Shown one piece after another: positions 49,906 through 58,028 of a stretch of DNA of 64,000 nt (position 1 is the first letter of the stretch; each line of letters starts with the position of its first letter). The notes beneath the pieces are model-generated. The model made no database searches. It worked only from the letters and a program-made list of their open reading frames with translations, and was not told the DNA's origin. Source of the DNA: Leptospira sp. (GTDB taxonomy: Bacteria > Spirochaetota > Leptospiria > Leptospirales > Leptospiraceae); assembly GCA_016742255.1 (NCBI GenBank), contig JACVCB010000006.1, positions 62,001 through 126,000 on the forward strand. The letters are read 5' to 3'. A program made the translations under genes and the position numbers.

Positions 49906-50657
49906 AACTAAAATTAACTTGGATCCCCAATACCTTAACCCTCGGAAACCTCACTTTAGGTTTTGTTTCCATGTTACTTGTCTCTGAAACAAACCCAAGC
50001 CAACCAAATTCACATGAATTGTATTCCCTAGCAGGTGTGTTTATCATCTTAGCTGCGTTATTTGATGGTTTTGATGGAATGGCTGCGAGAGCTCTCAATT
50101 GTACGAGTGAACTCGGTGCTGATTTAGATAGCCTTGCAGACCTTACCACTTTCGGAATTGCACCCGGATTTTTAGCGTATAAAATGTTCTTTTTTGATAT
50201 CAAACTCGATATCTTTGATAAACCAGATTATTTACCACTCGGAATGTTCATTGCGGCTTTGTATCCTATTTGTGCTGCTTACCGATTGGCAAGGTTCAAT
50301 GTTGCACATGATCCAAAGTCGTTTAATGGACTGCCTTCTCCTGTGGCTGGTGTTGTGATTGGAATCTTTCCCCTTGTTTTTTCTGTATCCCAAGTGCCGT
50401 TATGGACTGCTGTCACCTTTTTTGTGATCACAGCATTACTTATGGTTTCCACATTACGCTACAGCAAACCCCAGGTGGCAATGCGTGGACTCTTTTCTTG
50501 GAAAAAATTAGGCATCAGCCTTTTTGGTTTGGGACTCATTTTGTTTGCGATTGGATTTTACCGATGGCCCTATGTGATGTATGGTGCAGTTGGTTTTTAT
50601 GTGTTTTCGGGGATTGTGTCCTTTCTCATCCAAACCATCCAAGACTACCGAGTGTAA
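49902..50657 (+). CDS. pssA: CDP-diacylglycerol-serine O-phosphatidyltransferase
   Basis: Makes phosphatidylserine, the precursor of phosphatidylethanolamine, in the inner membrane. 251 residues, about seven to eight helices. The CDP-alcohol phosphotransferase motif D-G-x2-A-R-x8-G-x3-D-x3-D is perfect, spanning DGMAARALNC to LDSLAD. The flanking NTLTLGNLTLGF and TTFGIAPGFLAY segments favour PssA over PgsA. It overlaps tsaD by ATGA. Confidence 0.92.
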   Translation: MKLKLTWIPNTLTLGNLTLGFVSMLLVSETNPSQPNSHELYSLAGVFIILAALFDGFDGMAARALNCTSELGADLDSLADLTTFGIAPGFLAYKMFFFDIKLDIFDKPDYLPLGMFIAALYPICAAYRLARFNVAHDPKSFNGLPSPVAGVVIGIFPLVFSVSQVPLWTAVTFFVITALLMVSTLRYSKPQVAMRGLFSWKKLGISLFGLGLILFAIGFYRWPYVMYGAVGFYVFSGIVSFLIQTIQDYRV

Positions 50658-50658
50658 T

Positions 50659-50967
50659 TCATTCAACTTGGAAAATTTCTAATAAATTTGCGACACTAAA
50701 AATGGTTCTGATTTCACTCGAGAGATGGACCATTTTTACTTTTTTGTTTTTTTCTTTTGTCCAACTATAGGTGTGAAGTAGGATTCCAATTCCCGACGAA
50801 TCCAAATACGTCAAATGTTGGAAATCGAAAACCAGTTCTGTGACCGAATCTGAATCGATCAATTCCTTAATTTCCAATTTTAATTTGGGTGTGTCCCTTA
50901 ACGATAAGGAGCCATTCAAATCGATGATGGCTTTTGAATTCTCATGTTTGATTTCATACTGAAACAT
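50659..50967 (-). CDS. STAS-domain protein (anti-sigma factor antagonist family)
   Basis: A single STAS domain of 102 residues, as in SpoIIAA/RsbV regulators that bind anti-sigma kinases. The conserved loop YLDSSGIGILL contains Asp56-Ser57-Ser58-Gly59 with the phosphorylatable Ser. ATG at 50967 was chosen because it gives a normal N-terminus (FQYEIKHENSKAIIDLNG); an in-frame TTG at 51009 would add 14 residues. It lies alone on the minus strand, one base from the convergent pssA stop and divergent from the metallo-beta-lactamase-fold gene. No cognate kinase or phosphatase is nearby. Confidence 0.83.
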   Translation of the reverse strand: MFQYEIKHENSKAIIDLNGSLSLRDTPKLKLEIKELIDSDSVTELVFDFQHLTYLDSSGIGILLHTYSWTKEKNKKVKMVHLSSEIRTIFSVANLLEIFQVE

Positions 50968-51051
50968 AACTTCAGTTAAGACAACATCTGAAAGGGGAAA
51001 TACAATCAAAAAACGTTTGATTTTTCCAAAAAGGACTCTAGAAAAAGAGCA

Positions 51052-52008
51052 ATGAAAATTAAGTTTTGGGGTGTTCGAGGTTCCATAGGTTCACCCATCC
51101 GGCCAGAAAACGTAAAACATAAAATCGAAAAAATTCTCTCTTTGGCAAGTCCAACCGACATCCAAAACGAACAAAGTATTCATAGTTTTTTAAATTCTCT
51201 TAGTTTTTCCTCATCATCAACTTACGGTGGTAATACGACTTGTGTTGAAATCCGTGACAAAGAGGGAACTCTCATCATCATCGATGGTGGTACGGGTTTA
51301 CGCGAACTTGGAAACCAAATGATGTCATCTCAATTTGGAAAGGGTGCTGGGCACGCTTATTGGGTTCTCACTCATACACATTGGGACCATATCCAAGGCA
51401 TACCTTTTTTTATACCTTTGTTTTTGCCGGGAAATCATTTTGAGTTCATTTCGTCCATGAGTGATGCAGAAAATAGGTTGGAACACCAATTTGTATTCAC
51501 ACATTTTCCTGTTTCCTTCGATCATTATGCTGCTAAAAAAACCTTTCAATTCATTGATGAAGGAGAGGTTGTTTCTCTTGGCCCAAACATCCAAGCGTTT
51601 AGCAAAGCTGTGCGCCACCCTGGAGGGAGTTTTTCTTACCGGTTTACAGAAGATGGGAAATCGATCATCTTTGCATCCGATGCTGAGTTTAACTTAGAAG
51701 AAATGGAAAACATCGATACTTACATCGATTATTTCCGCGATGCTGATGTTTTAGTTTTTGATACACAATATACGTTTGAAGAATCATTACAAAAAATTGA
51801 TTGGGGTCATAGTTCCGCTTCCATTGCCACAGACATTGCTCTCAGGGCAAAAGTAAAAAAACTGGTGATGTTCCATCATGATCCTTCTTACGATGATGAG
51901 AAATTAGATTTGGTATACTTACGTGCGTTAAAGTATAAAGAGATGTTTGATCCACATGGAAAATTAGAAATCATTATGGCTTATGAAGGTTTGGAAATAG
52001 AGGTATAA
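51052..52008 (+). CDS. Metallo-beta-lactamase-fold hydrolase
   Basis: A 318-residue cytoplasmic enzyme of the MBL superfamily. The zinc motif THTHWDHIQG lies near residue 107, with a further His in VRHPGGSFSY, Asp in FASDAEF and His in MFHHDPSYDD. The opening KIKFWGVRGSIGSP and the TYGGNTTCVE segment are typical of a subgroup often found beside signalling genes and sometimes annotated as a phosphodiesterase-like protein. The substrate is unknown. An AAAAAGAG ribosome site precedes the ATG; glpK starts one base after its stop. Confidence 0.82.
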   Translation: MKIKFWGVRGSIGSPIRPENVKHKIEKILSLASPTDIQNEQSIHSFLNSLSFSSSSTYGGNTTCVEIRDKEGTLIIIDGGTGLRELGNQMMSSQFGKGAGHAYWVLTHTHWDHIQGIPFFIPLFLPGNHFEFISSMSDAENRLEHQFVFTHFPVSFDHYAAKKTFQFIDEGEVVSLGPNIQAFSKAVRHPGGSFSYRFTEDGKSIIFASDAEFNLEEMENIDTYIDYFRDADVLVFDTQYTFEESLQKIDWGHSSASIATDIALRAKVKKLVMFHHDPSYDDEKLDLVYLRALKYKEMFDPHGKLEIIMAYEGLEIEV

Positions 52009-52009
52009 A

Positions 52010-53506
52010 ATGGCAAAAAAAAATTACATCATTGGGATTGATGCGGGGACAACTGGGATTCGAACATTTTGTTTTAATGACAAAGGGAAAGTGATTTCGT
52101 CTGCCTACCAAGAATTCAAACAATACTATCCTAAACCAGGTTGGGTGGAACATGACCCGGAAGAGATCTGGCAAAAAACACAAAAACTCATCGCCCTTGC
52201 GATCAAAAACGGAAAACTAAATCCCAAAGATGCGATTGCCATTGGTATCACAAACCAAAGAGAAACATCTGTTGTTTGGGATAAAAAAACTGGAAAACCA
52301 GTTTATAATGCAATCGTATGGCAATGCCGTCGGACATCGGATATCTGTAAGGATTTAAAAAAACAAAGTCTAGAATCCAACTTTCGTAACAAAACAGGAC
52401 TTGTACTTGATGCTTATTTCTCTGGAACCAAAATCCAATGGATCCTCGACAATGTCAAAGGAGCGAGAGAGAGGGCCGAACGAGGAGACCTTTTATTTGG
52501 AACCATCGATACTTGGTTATTGTACAAACTCACTGGTCACAAAGAACACAAAACCGATCATACAAATGCATCCCGTACTTTACTCTTCAATATCCAAACC
52601 AAGGAATGGGACGAAGAACTTTGTAAGATCCTAAAAGTTCCCATGTCAATGTTACCCAAGGCATACAATTCCAAAAATCTATTTGGGTTTACTTCCAATG
52701 TTAAATCCATCCCAGATGGAATTCCCATCTCTTCCCTTGTGGGTGACCAACAAGGTGCACTTTTTGGGCAACTCTGCACAGAACCTGGGGAAGCTAAAAA
52801 CACATACGGTACAGGTTGTTTTTTACTCTTCAATGTGGGGGATGAATTCCGGATTTCAAACCAAGGTCTCATCACCACACTAGCTCTTGGTCCTGAAGGG
52901 AAAACTGTCTATTGTTTAGAGGGATCCGTTTTTATCGGAGGAGCAGTTGTTCAGTTCCTAAGGGACAATTTAGAATTTTTTAAATACTCCAAGGATTCCG
53001 AAAAATTGGTGAAGTCCATTAAAACAAAAGATGATGTAGTTTTTGTCCCTGCCTTTGCAGGACTTGGTGCCCCGCATTGGGACCAAGAAGCACGCGGAGC
53101 CATCTTTGGACTCTCTCGTGACACTACACCTGCTCAGATCACAAGGGCTGCTCTCAAAGCCATTGCATTGCAATCCTATGAACTGGCCAATGCGATGGAA
53201 AAGGAAACAGGAAAACCACTGAAGTTTTTACGTGTGGATGGTGGGGCAACTTCGAATGCATGGCTGATGCAATTCCAAGCAGACATCTTAGGAACAAAAG
53301 TGATACGACCACAAAACGTGGATACGACGGTTCTTGGTGCAGCCTACTTAGCTGGTCTTGAACGAGGGTTTTTCAAATCAGTAGCCCACCTACGGAAAGA
53401 AGAAACCAAAACCACTCAGTTCACACCCAAAATGAAAGATGCAGAACGAAAAGAAGAAATTGATAAATGGAATTCTGCAATTGCTAGGGTGAAAACAGGA
53501 AACTAA
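52010..53506 (+). CDS. glpK: Glycerol kinase
   Basis: Phosphorylates glycerol to glycerol-3-phosphate for lipid synthesis or catabolism. 498 residues, the usual length. FGGY family motifs: GIDAGTTGIRTF (ATP phosphate loop), GWVEHDPEEIW, TNQRETSVVWDKKTG, GDQQGALFGQ and the C-terminal RVDGGATSNAWLMQFQADI. No glpF or glpD is adjacent. Confidence 0.96.
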   Translation: MAKKNYIIGIDAGTTGIRTFCFNDKGKVISSAYQEFKQYYPKPGWVEHDPEEIWQKTQKLIALAIKNGKLNPKDAIAIGITNQRETSVVWDKKTGKPVYNAIVWQCRRTSDICKDLKKQSLESNFRNKTGLVLDAYFSGTKIQWILDNVKGARERAERGDLLFGTIDTWLLYKLTGHKEHKTDHTNASRTLLFNIQTKEWDEELCKILKVPMSMLPKAYNSKNLFGFTSNVKSIPDGIPISSLVGDQQGALFGQLCTEPGEAKNTYGTGCFLLFNVGDEFRISNQGLITTLALGPEGKTVYCLEGSVFIGGAVVQFLRDNLEFFKYSKDSEKLVKSIKTKDDVVFVPAFAGLGAPHWDQEARGAIFGLSRDTTPAQITRAALKAIALQSYELANAMEKETGKPLKFLRVDGGATSNAWLMQFQADILGTKVIRPQNVDTTVLGAAYLAGLERGFFKSVAHLRKEETKTTQFTPKMKDAERKEEIDKWNSAIARVKTGN

Positions 53507-54685
53507 TCAGTAATCAAACCATAACAGTGAAAATTCAAAACATTGTTTTGGTTTGGTGATCCCTGATCCTATCAGGAATAAACCTGTTTCATAATAAGGA
53601 ATCTCAAGGATGAGGTCCTTTGGCAATCGATGGAATTCCTTCGTTTCGATTTCTTTTCGTGTGATGAAAAAATCAAATCGCATGGTATCAATCCATTCTT
53701 TGGTTTTGAAAAATAGTTTGGTTTTTGTTTTTCCATAAAATTCTAAAATCTCACCATTTACACAAAAATCAAATCGTTTGGAATCCTCAAACAGGATCGT
53801 TTCTTTTCCAATCTCTTCTCCTTCTTCTCGGTAAGTGAAGATGGTTCCTTCTTCATAATACAAATTCCTTGCAAATCGTTTGTAAAGTTCTGATTCGATG
53901 ATGGAAATTAAATCTTCACCTTCTGGTGGTTTGAGTTTTGGTGCAGATTCAATTTGTTTCATTTTATTTTTGGAAATCGATTTTCGAATCACTCCTAAAA
54001 CAGGTGGGGAAAGTTTGGGTAAAATATAATGGAAATACCTTTCATCGTGTGTGCGTAGTATCTCTTGTAAAAAGGGACCATGGATGAGGGGAATGAGCTC
54101 GACCGTAAACATTTGTTTGTTTAAAAAAAATGCAAAATCTGTTTCAAACCGAAAGAGGTTCGTTACAATTTTTAATTCTTCTTCTTTGGTGCCCGAATAA
54201 AGGATCGCAACCAAACGATTGAGGTAGAGTTTACTTTTTTTGTCCATATACAAGGAATCAATTTCCTTTAGCACCATGGATTCATCAAATTCTGGGTTTA
54301 CGATGTCACGAAGAGATAGGTATTTTGTTTGGTTGAACTTATCTCGTTTACTTCGTACCAACTCTGATTTGGTTTGTTTCATTCCACCAATCGTTCGTTT
54401 GGTGGGTAAAAACCCTGGTTTTGTTTTTTGGAAAAAATCAGATTTTTGGTCGGGACTATTGTAGTAGGGTGGAGTAGAGACAGCTATCCTTTCAAAGGTT
54501 TGGCGAGCATAGTGAAGTTTGTATAAAAACCGTGGGAATACAATAGGATCAGTGGATACGGAAGGGAGTGATGGTATTTTTTTAATTGGAATTGGATAAA
54601 AGGGATCTGGGGAGGTCACAAAACGAGCAACCGAATCCAAATCGGCTAGATAAAAATGGTAATTGTAACCTTGGTGGTAAATCAA
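53507..54685 (-). CDS. Unknown protein with a FliG-C-like segment
   Basis: A 392-residue cytoplasmic-looking protein. Residues about 175-250 resemble the C-terminal motor domain of the flagellar switch protein FliG: a Phe/Glu-containing turn (LFRFETDFAFF), then GPFLQEILRTHDERYFHYIL, SPPVLGVIRKSISKNKMKQI, matching the helix pattern leading to the family's NMSKR-like end. The N-terminal 130 residues (Tyr/Pro/Lys-rich) and the C-terminal beta-rich region are not recognised. The start is TTG, overlapping the upstream gene's stop as TTGA. It is last in a minus-strand group downstream of a FlgM-like gene. The FliG relation is judged by eye and is tentative. Confidence 0.55.
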   Translation of the reverse strand: MIYHQGYNYHFYLADLDSVARFVTSPDPFYPIPIKKIPSLPSVSTDPIVFPRFLYKLHYARQTFERIAVSTPPYYNSPDQKSDFFQKTKPGFLPTKRTIGGMKQTKSELVRSKRDKFNQTKYLSLRDIVNPEFDESMVLKEIDSLYMDKKSKLYLNRLVAILYSGTKEEELKIVTNLFRFETDFAFFLNKQMFTVELIPLIHGPFLQEILRTHDERYFHYILPKLSPPVLGVIRKSISKNKMKQIESAPKLKPPEGEDLISIIESELYKRFARNLYYEEGTIFTYREEGEEIGKETILFEDSKRFDFCVNGEILEFYGKTKTKLFFKTKEWIDTMRFDFFITRKEIETKEFHRLPKDLILEIPYYETGLFLIGSGITKPKQCFEFSLLWFDY

Positions 54686-54927
54686 TCAGGAGGGGATTTT
54701 TTTAATTTCTTTTGGATACGAATGCGAAAGTGTTCCCAGTTGTAATCTTTTTTCAAAATTTCCAATTCCTGGTCCACGCCAAAACGCATAAAGTCAAAGA
54801 TCTCTTCGTGTTCCATCCCAACTACAATCGAAAGGTCTTGGATTACCCTTTGCAAACGCCTTGCATCTCTATCACTTAAGGAAAATGTTTCTAATAGTCT
54901 TTGTTCAAATTCTGTGAGTTGGATCAA
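54682..54927 (-). CDS. Small helical protein of unknown function
   Basis: About 81 residues, strongly helical and charged (TEFEQRLLETFSLSDRDARRLQRVI), ending in a Lys-rich tail. No family recognised. TTG at 54927 was chosen because it follows the upstream stop by seven bases and has TAGGAAAA as ribosome site; an ATG at 54969 or earlier would overlap the upstream gene. The stop overlaps the next gene's TTG. Its place between the alcohol-dehydrogenase-like and FliG-like genes suggests the three products work together. Confidence 0.6.
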   Translation of the reverse strand: MIQLTEFEQRLLETFSLSDRDARRLQRVIQDLSIVVGMEHEEIFDFMRFGVDQELEILKKDYNWEHFRIRIQKKLKKSPPD

Positions 54928-54934
54928 AATTTTC

Positions 54935-56101
54935 CTAAAACGCAGCCACAAGGATGGTTTCGATTTCATTTTTCGGAAGTTCTCTTGGAAGACAATCAAG
55001 AAATGAATACGTTGCAGCTAGTGTCGCAATCCCAGGTAAGTCGATTTTTTTCACTTCATACTCAGAGAGACGTTGTGGTATCCGTAACTCTAGATAAATT
55101 TTTCGGATCCCTTCCACCGCTTTGATCGCAGCTTCAATCACGGAGATATTCGTCACATCTTCATCAAGGGCTCTTGCGATCATTACATACTTACCTGCAG
55201 AAGAAGTTAGGTTGTATTCCATGACGTGTGGGAGTAGAATCGACATACTTTGAAAGATATCTAAATTGGTAACAGTAGTGACTGCCAAAGAAAGTGCATA
55301 ACACAAACCGAGGCTACTTGTGGATTGAGCAATCCCTGCAAGTAAACTTGCCGCATAAATGGAGTTTTTCGGTCCTAAGTTTCTTGGTTCTCGAATGGCA
55401 GGAACAATGTTTTTAGAAATGAGTTCGATCGAACGTAACGCAGTGGAAGAAGTGATTTCATTTGCATACTTCGATAGAATGCTATCCACAGCTGCTGATA
55501 AAATGGAGATTCCAGTTTTTGCCGTCTCCGAACTTGACATACCAGCTCCAATTTTGGGATCAGAAACAATGAGTTCTGGGAAAGCCCATTCATGAGCGAA
55601 GTATTTTCTGTTTTTGTCTTTGTCGTCTACAATGGAAAAAAATGGAGAACATTCATTACCGAGTAGGGGTTTTGTAGGAACTACGACAAGAGGTAAGCCC
55701 TTTTTTTTAGGTTGTTTTTTTCCGACGAGTAGTTCTTCCGCAAACAAATCGTTTGTTGCGAGTAGAGATGCCGCTTTACCTGCGTTCATCGATTCAAAGG
55801 AACCATAAGCCACAACACAATCAGCATTGGAGATTCGTAAAAAATGAGCACAAGTATCTAAGTCTTTGAAATGAACACGGTCAACAATGTCATCATAAAT
55901 GATCACACCTTCTGCATGTTTTTCTAAACTTGTTTTGATGATGGAAAGTTCTTCTGAGTTTTCTAACTCTTTTTGTGTAGTGATGAGTACAACTCTTGAT
56001 CCAATGTTTTTGACAAAGGAACCGAGTTTATAACCACAATCGATTTCGAAATGTATTTTTGGTGGGAATTGAAAATTGATCCATTCGGGGAGAACTGGCA
56101 T
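54935..56101 (-). CDS. Iron-type alcohol dehydrogenase fold protein lacking metal ligands (probable pseudoenzyme)
   Basis: A 388-residue protein that aligns along its length with group III (iron-containing) alcohol dehydrogenases: Rossmann-like N-terminal half, PTKPLLGNECSPF at the family's PTxxGTGSE position, AGIAQSTSSLGL, and ILLPHVMEYN. The catalytic features are gone. The four metal ligands (Asp, His, His, His) are replaced by Ser199, Ala203, Tyr268 and Ile282, and the NAD phosphate loop GGGS is GSFE (100-103). The frame is intact and the rest is well conserved, so this is not a decaying gene; a structural or regulatory role is inferred. AGGGGATC precedes the ATG. It is first in a three-gene unit. 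Confidence 0.75.
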   Translation of the reverse strand: MPVLPEWINFQFPPKIHFEIDCGYKLGSFVKNIGSRVVLITTQKELENSEELSIIKTSLEKHAEGVIIYDDIVDRVHFKDLDTCAHFLRISNADCVVAYGSFESMNAGKAASLLATNDLFAEELLVGKKQPKKKGLPLVVVPTKPLLGNECSPFFSIVDDKDKNRKYFAHEWAFPELIVSDPKIGAGMSSSETAKTGISILSAAVDSILSKYANEITSSTALRSIELISKNIVPAIREPRNLGPKNSIYAASLLAGIAQSTSSLGLCYALSLAVTTVTNLDIFQSMSILLPHVMEYNLTSSAGKYVMIARALDEDVTNISVIEAAIKAVEGIRKIYLELRIPQRLSEYEVKKIDLPGIATLAATYSFLDCLPRELPKNEIETILVAAF

Positions 56102-56140
56102 AATGATCCCCTAACTATGAATAAGCGAAGCGTGAGAAAT

Positions 56141-56201
56141 CCTCGGAGAGGACAATAAAAAAGGATCCCTCACCACCTGTCCTTTTTACTGTTGTCCGAG
56201 G
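56141..56201 (-). terminator. Long imperfect hairpin at the end of the FlgM-like gene
   Basis: On the minus strand, an outer stem CCTCGGA/TCCGAGG (56201-56195 with 56147-56141) encloses an inner stem AAAAAGGA/TCCTTTTT (56187-56180 with 56165-56158). A GGACAA/TTGTCC pairing is an alternative. The structure covers the last codons and stop of the FlgM-like gene and lies 40 bases upstream of the dehydrogenase-like gene. It could terminate, attenuate or protect the mRNA end; the T-run is part of the inner stem, so termination is uncertain. Confidence 0.45.
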
Positions 56202-56512
56202 AAAGACGTTGCAATTTGGTCGGAAATTTTATCTAACATCTCTGGTGAAAGAGTGTCATAATCTCCGTTTTTCAATCGTTCTTTGATCGCTTTGATTTTT
56301 TCAGTGCGATCCTCTTCTGGAGGAGCTTGAACAATTTGTTTTGCAATTTGTTTTACTTCTGCTTGGAGTTTTGCTTCCGAAGCAATTTTTTTAGCCGCAT
56401 CGGAGATCGAAATTGTATCTACCGGTGTTTGGGATTCCGTTTCCTTTGGCCCTTGTGGTTTTTTTGGTTCGTAACCGTAACCACCAACTCGACCTACTTT
56501 ATCGATGTTCAT
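56186..56512 (-). CDS. FlgM-like anti-sigma factor
   Basis: A 108-residue protein with the layout of FlgM, the inhibitor of flagellar sigma-28: a disordered, Pro/Gly-rich N-terminus, a TISISDAAKKI segment, then the helical sigma-binding region DRTEKIKAIKERLKNGDYD followed by LDKISDQI. This matches the family pattern R-x-E-K-x-x-x-I-x-x-x-x-x-x-G-x-Y. No sigma factor or chemotaxis gene is adjacent; the FliG-like gene is three genes downstream. Identification is by pattern and length and is moderate. Confidence 0.62.
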   Translation of the reverse strand: MNIDKVGRVGGYGYEPKKPQGPKETESQTPVDTISISDAAKKIASEAKLQAEVKQIAKQIVQAPPEEDRTEKIKAIKERLKNGDYDTLSPEMLDKISDQIATSFLGQQ

Positions 56513-56533
56513 ATATTTAGTCCTCTTCCTACA

Positions 56534-57310
56534 TCACATATCGGAGGAATCTGAATTTCCCTTAAGTGATTTTTTTCGATGGTTTAAGAGAAATACAAAT
56601 TCTCCCTTCGCATTGGGCGGTTTTTCTGCCAATTCCCTAGGATTTGCATAATAAAGTACCTCTTCGAAGGCCTTTGTCAACTCCCTTCCCACAAGCACCT
56701 CTGTTTCAGGGTACAATTCCTCGAGGAGAGGATACAACCTTGGGAGTTTGTGGACAGATTCATAGAAGACGATCAGTCCTTCGATTTCCTTTGCCTTCTC
56801 TAATTCTCGGCGTTTTTTACTCGGTTTTTCAGAGAGAAATCCTAAAAAATAAGTAGGATTCACTTGGAACCCAGAAACTGAAAGTAATGCGGTTAAGGCG
56901 GATGCGCCTGGGACGGGGATGATGGGAATTCCATTTTCCCTGGCGGTTCGGACCATTTGGCTCCCTGGATCGGATACACCAGGGGTTCCTGCATCGGAAA
57001 CAAGAGCCATGGATTTTCCTTTTTTCAATTGGTCGAGGACATTGGCGTAAGGGGATTCGGAATGGTCTTTGTAAAGGGCAAGGACTGGAGTCACAATCCC
57101 AAGTTTGTGGAAGAGAGATTTGGTTTCCTTTGTGGATTCACAAAGCACAAGTTCCACTTCTTTGAAAATTTCAATGGCACGGAAGGTAATGTCTCCCATA
57201 TTCCCAATGGGAGTTGCCACTACATATAAATTTCCGGATTCGCGTTTATGGGCCAACGTATTGGCACCCAGGAGGAGATTGTCCCGCAGGACAAGTACAA
57301 CCCAATTCAT
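56534..57310 (-). CDS. rsmI: 16S rRNA (cytidine-1402-2'-O)-methyltransferase
   Basis: Methylates C1402 of 16S rRNA. 258 residues, tetrapyrrole-methylase fold. GNLYVVATPIGNMGDITFRA, ALVSDAGTPGVSDPG and PVPGASALTALLSVSG are the family motifs. ATG at 57310 has a good AAGGGG ribosome site but overlaps the upstream lipoprotein gene by 65 bases and adds about 18 residues; TTG at 57256 is the alternative and matches the usual N-terminal length better. Confidence 0.93.
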   Translation of the reverse strand: MNWVVLVLRDNLLLGANTLAHKRESGNLYVVATPIGNMGDITFRAIEIFKEVELVLCESTKETKSLFHKLGIVTPVLALYKDHSESPYANVLDQLKKGKSMALVSDAGTPGVSDPGSQMVRTARENGIPIIPVPGASALTALLSVSGFQVNPTYFLGFLSEKPSKKRRELEKAKEIEGLIVFYESVHKLPRLYPLLEELYPETEVLVGRELTKAFEEVLYYANPRELAEKPPNAKGEFVFLLNHRKKSLKGNSDSSDM

Positions 57311-57986
57311 TATTCCCCTTGGTGCAAGGGTTACAGGCAGTTCCTAATGCACAAGAAGATGGAGTCGTACAAGCAGGGTTGGAACAAGTAGTGGTATTAC
57401 AGCCTACACCAACAGAACAAAGAGTTTGGATGTCATTCACTCGGTTGGGAATGGCACAAGTGCTCACTGCAGCTGATGGGTTGGAAATGAGTCCTCCTGT
57501 CAGCATGGCACGTATGGTGAAGTTGTAGATTTGGCATTTTTGGAAAAATTCAGTACCAGGAGGAGGGACGGCAAACCGAATCCGTTTGACCATGATCCGA
57601 CTCGAAGAAGTCGATGCTTCATATGGCAAATGGGGGAAACTAGGTTGAACCCCATCTTCTAACCATTCTCCTTGAACAGTTTGGATGATCCCAGGGAATG
57701 CGGTTGTCACATACAAATTATACCCAACAAACTGTGGTTCTCTGTTTGTTACATAGTATTTCAGAATGTATTCAGGTCTTGGGTCAGCATTATAATTGAG
57801 AATATCCGTTTGGAAGTCGTTTGTGATGTTACTATTCACTGCGACTACGGAAAGGAGTTGGGGGACATTGGGTGGCACCAAAAATACAAATGGGGCTACC
57901 GGGGTGTCTGTGTTCACTCCACAATGAAAAAAAGAGAGAAAAGATACGCAGATATAGTAAATTGGATGTAAAGAGGGAAAACGCAT
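57246..57986 (-). CDS. Putative lipoprotein with cysteine-rich C-terminus
   Basis: A 246-residue exported protein. The N-terminus (IYYICVSFLSFFHC) looks like a spirochaetal lipoprotein signal with Cys22 as the acylated residue. The middle is beta-rich with no recognised family. The last 65 residues hold about a dozen cysteines in short repeats (CNTTTCSNPACTTPSSC, CNPC, CTCPAG, PPGC), suggesting a disulfide-stabilised or metal-binding tail. It overlaps rsmI by 65 bases. Confidence 0.68.
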   Translation of the reverse strand: MRFPSLHPIYYICVSFLSFFHCGVNTDTPVAPFVFLVPPNVPQLLSVVAVNSNITNDFQTDILNYNADPRPEYILKYYVTNREPQFVGYNLYVTTAFPGIIQTVQGEWLEDGVQPSFPHLPYEASTSSSRIMVKRIRFAVPPPGTEFFQKCQIYNFTIRAMLTGGLISNPSAAVSTCAIPNRVNDIQTLCSVGVGCNTTTCSNPACTTPSSCALGTACNPCTKGNNELGCTCPAGQSPPGCQYVGP

Positions 57987-58028
57987 TCTGTTTCTCGTTT
58001 CCCTTCCAAGTTTTCAGGAATTCAATCT

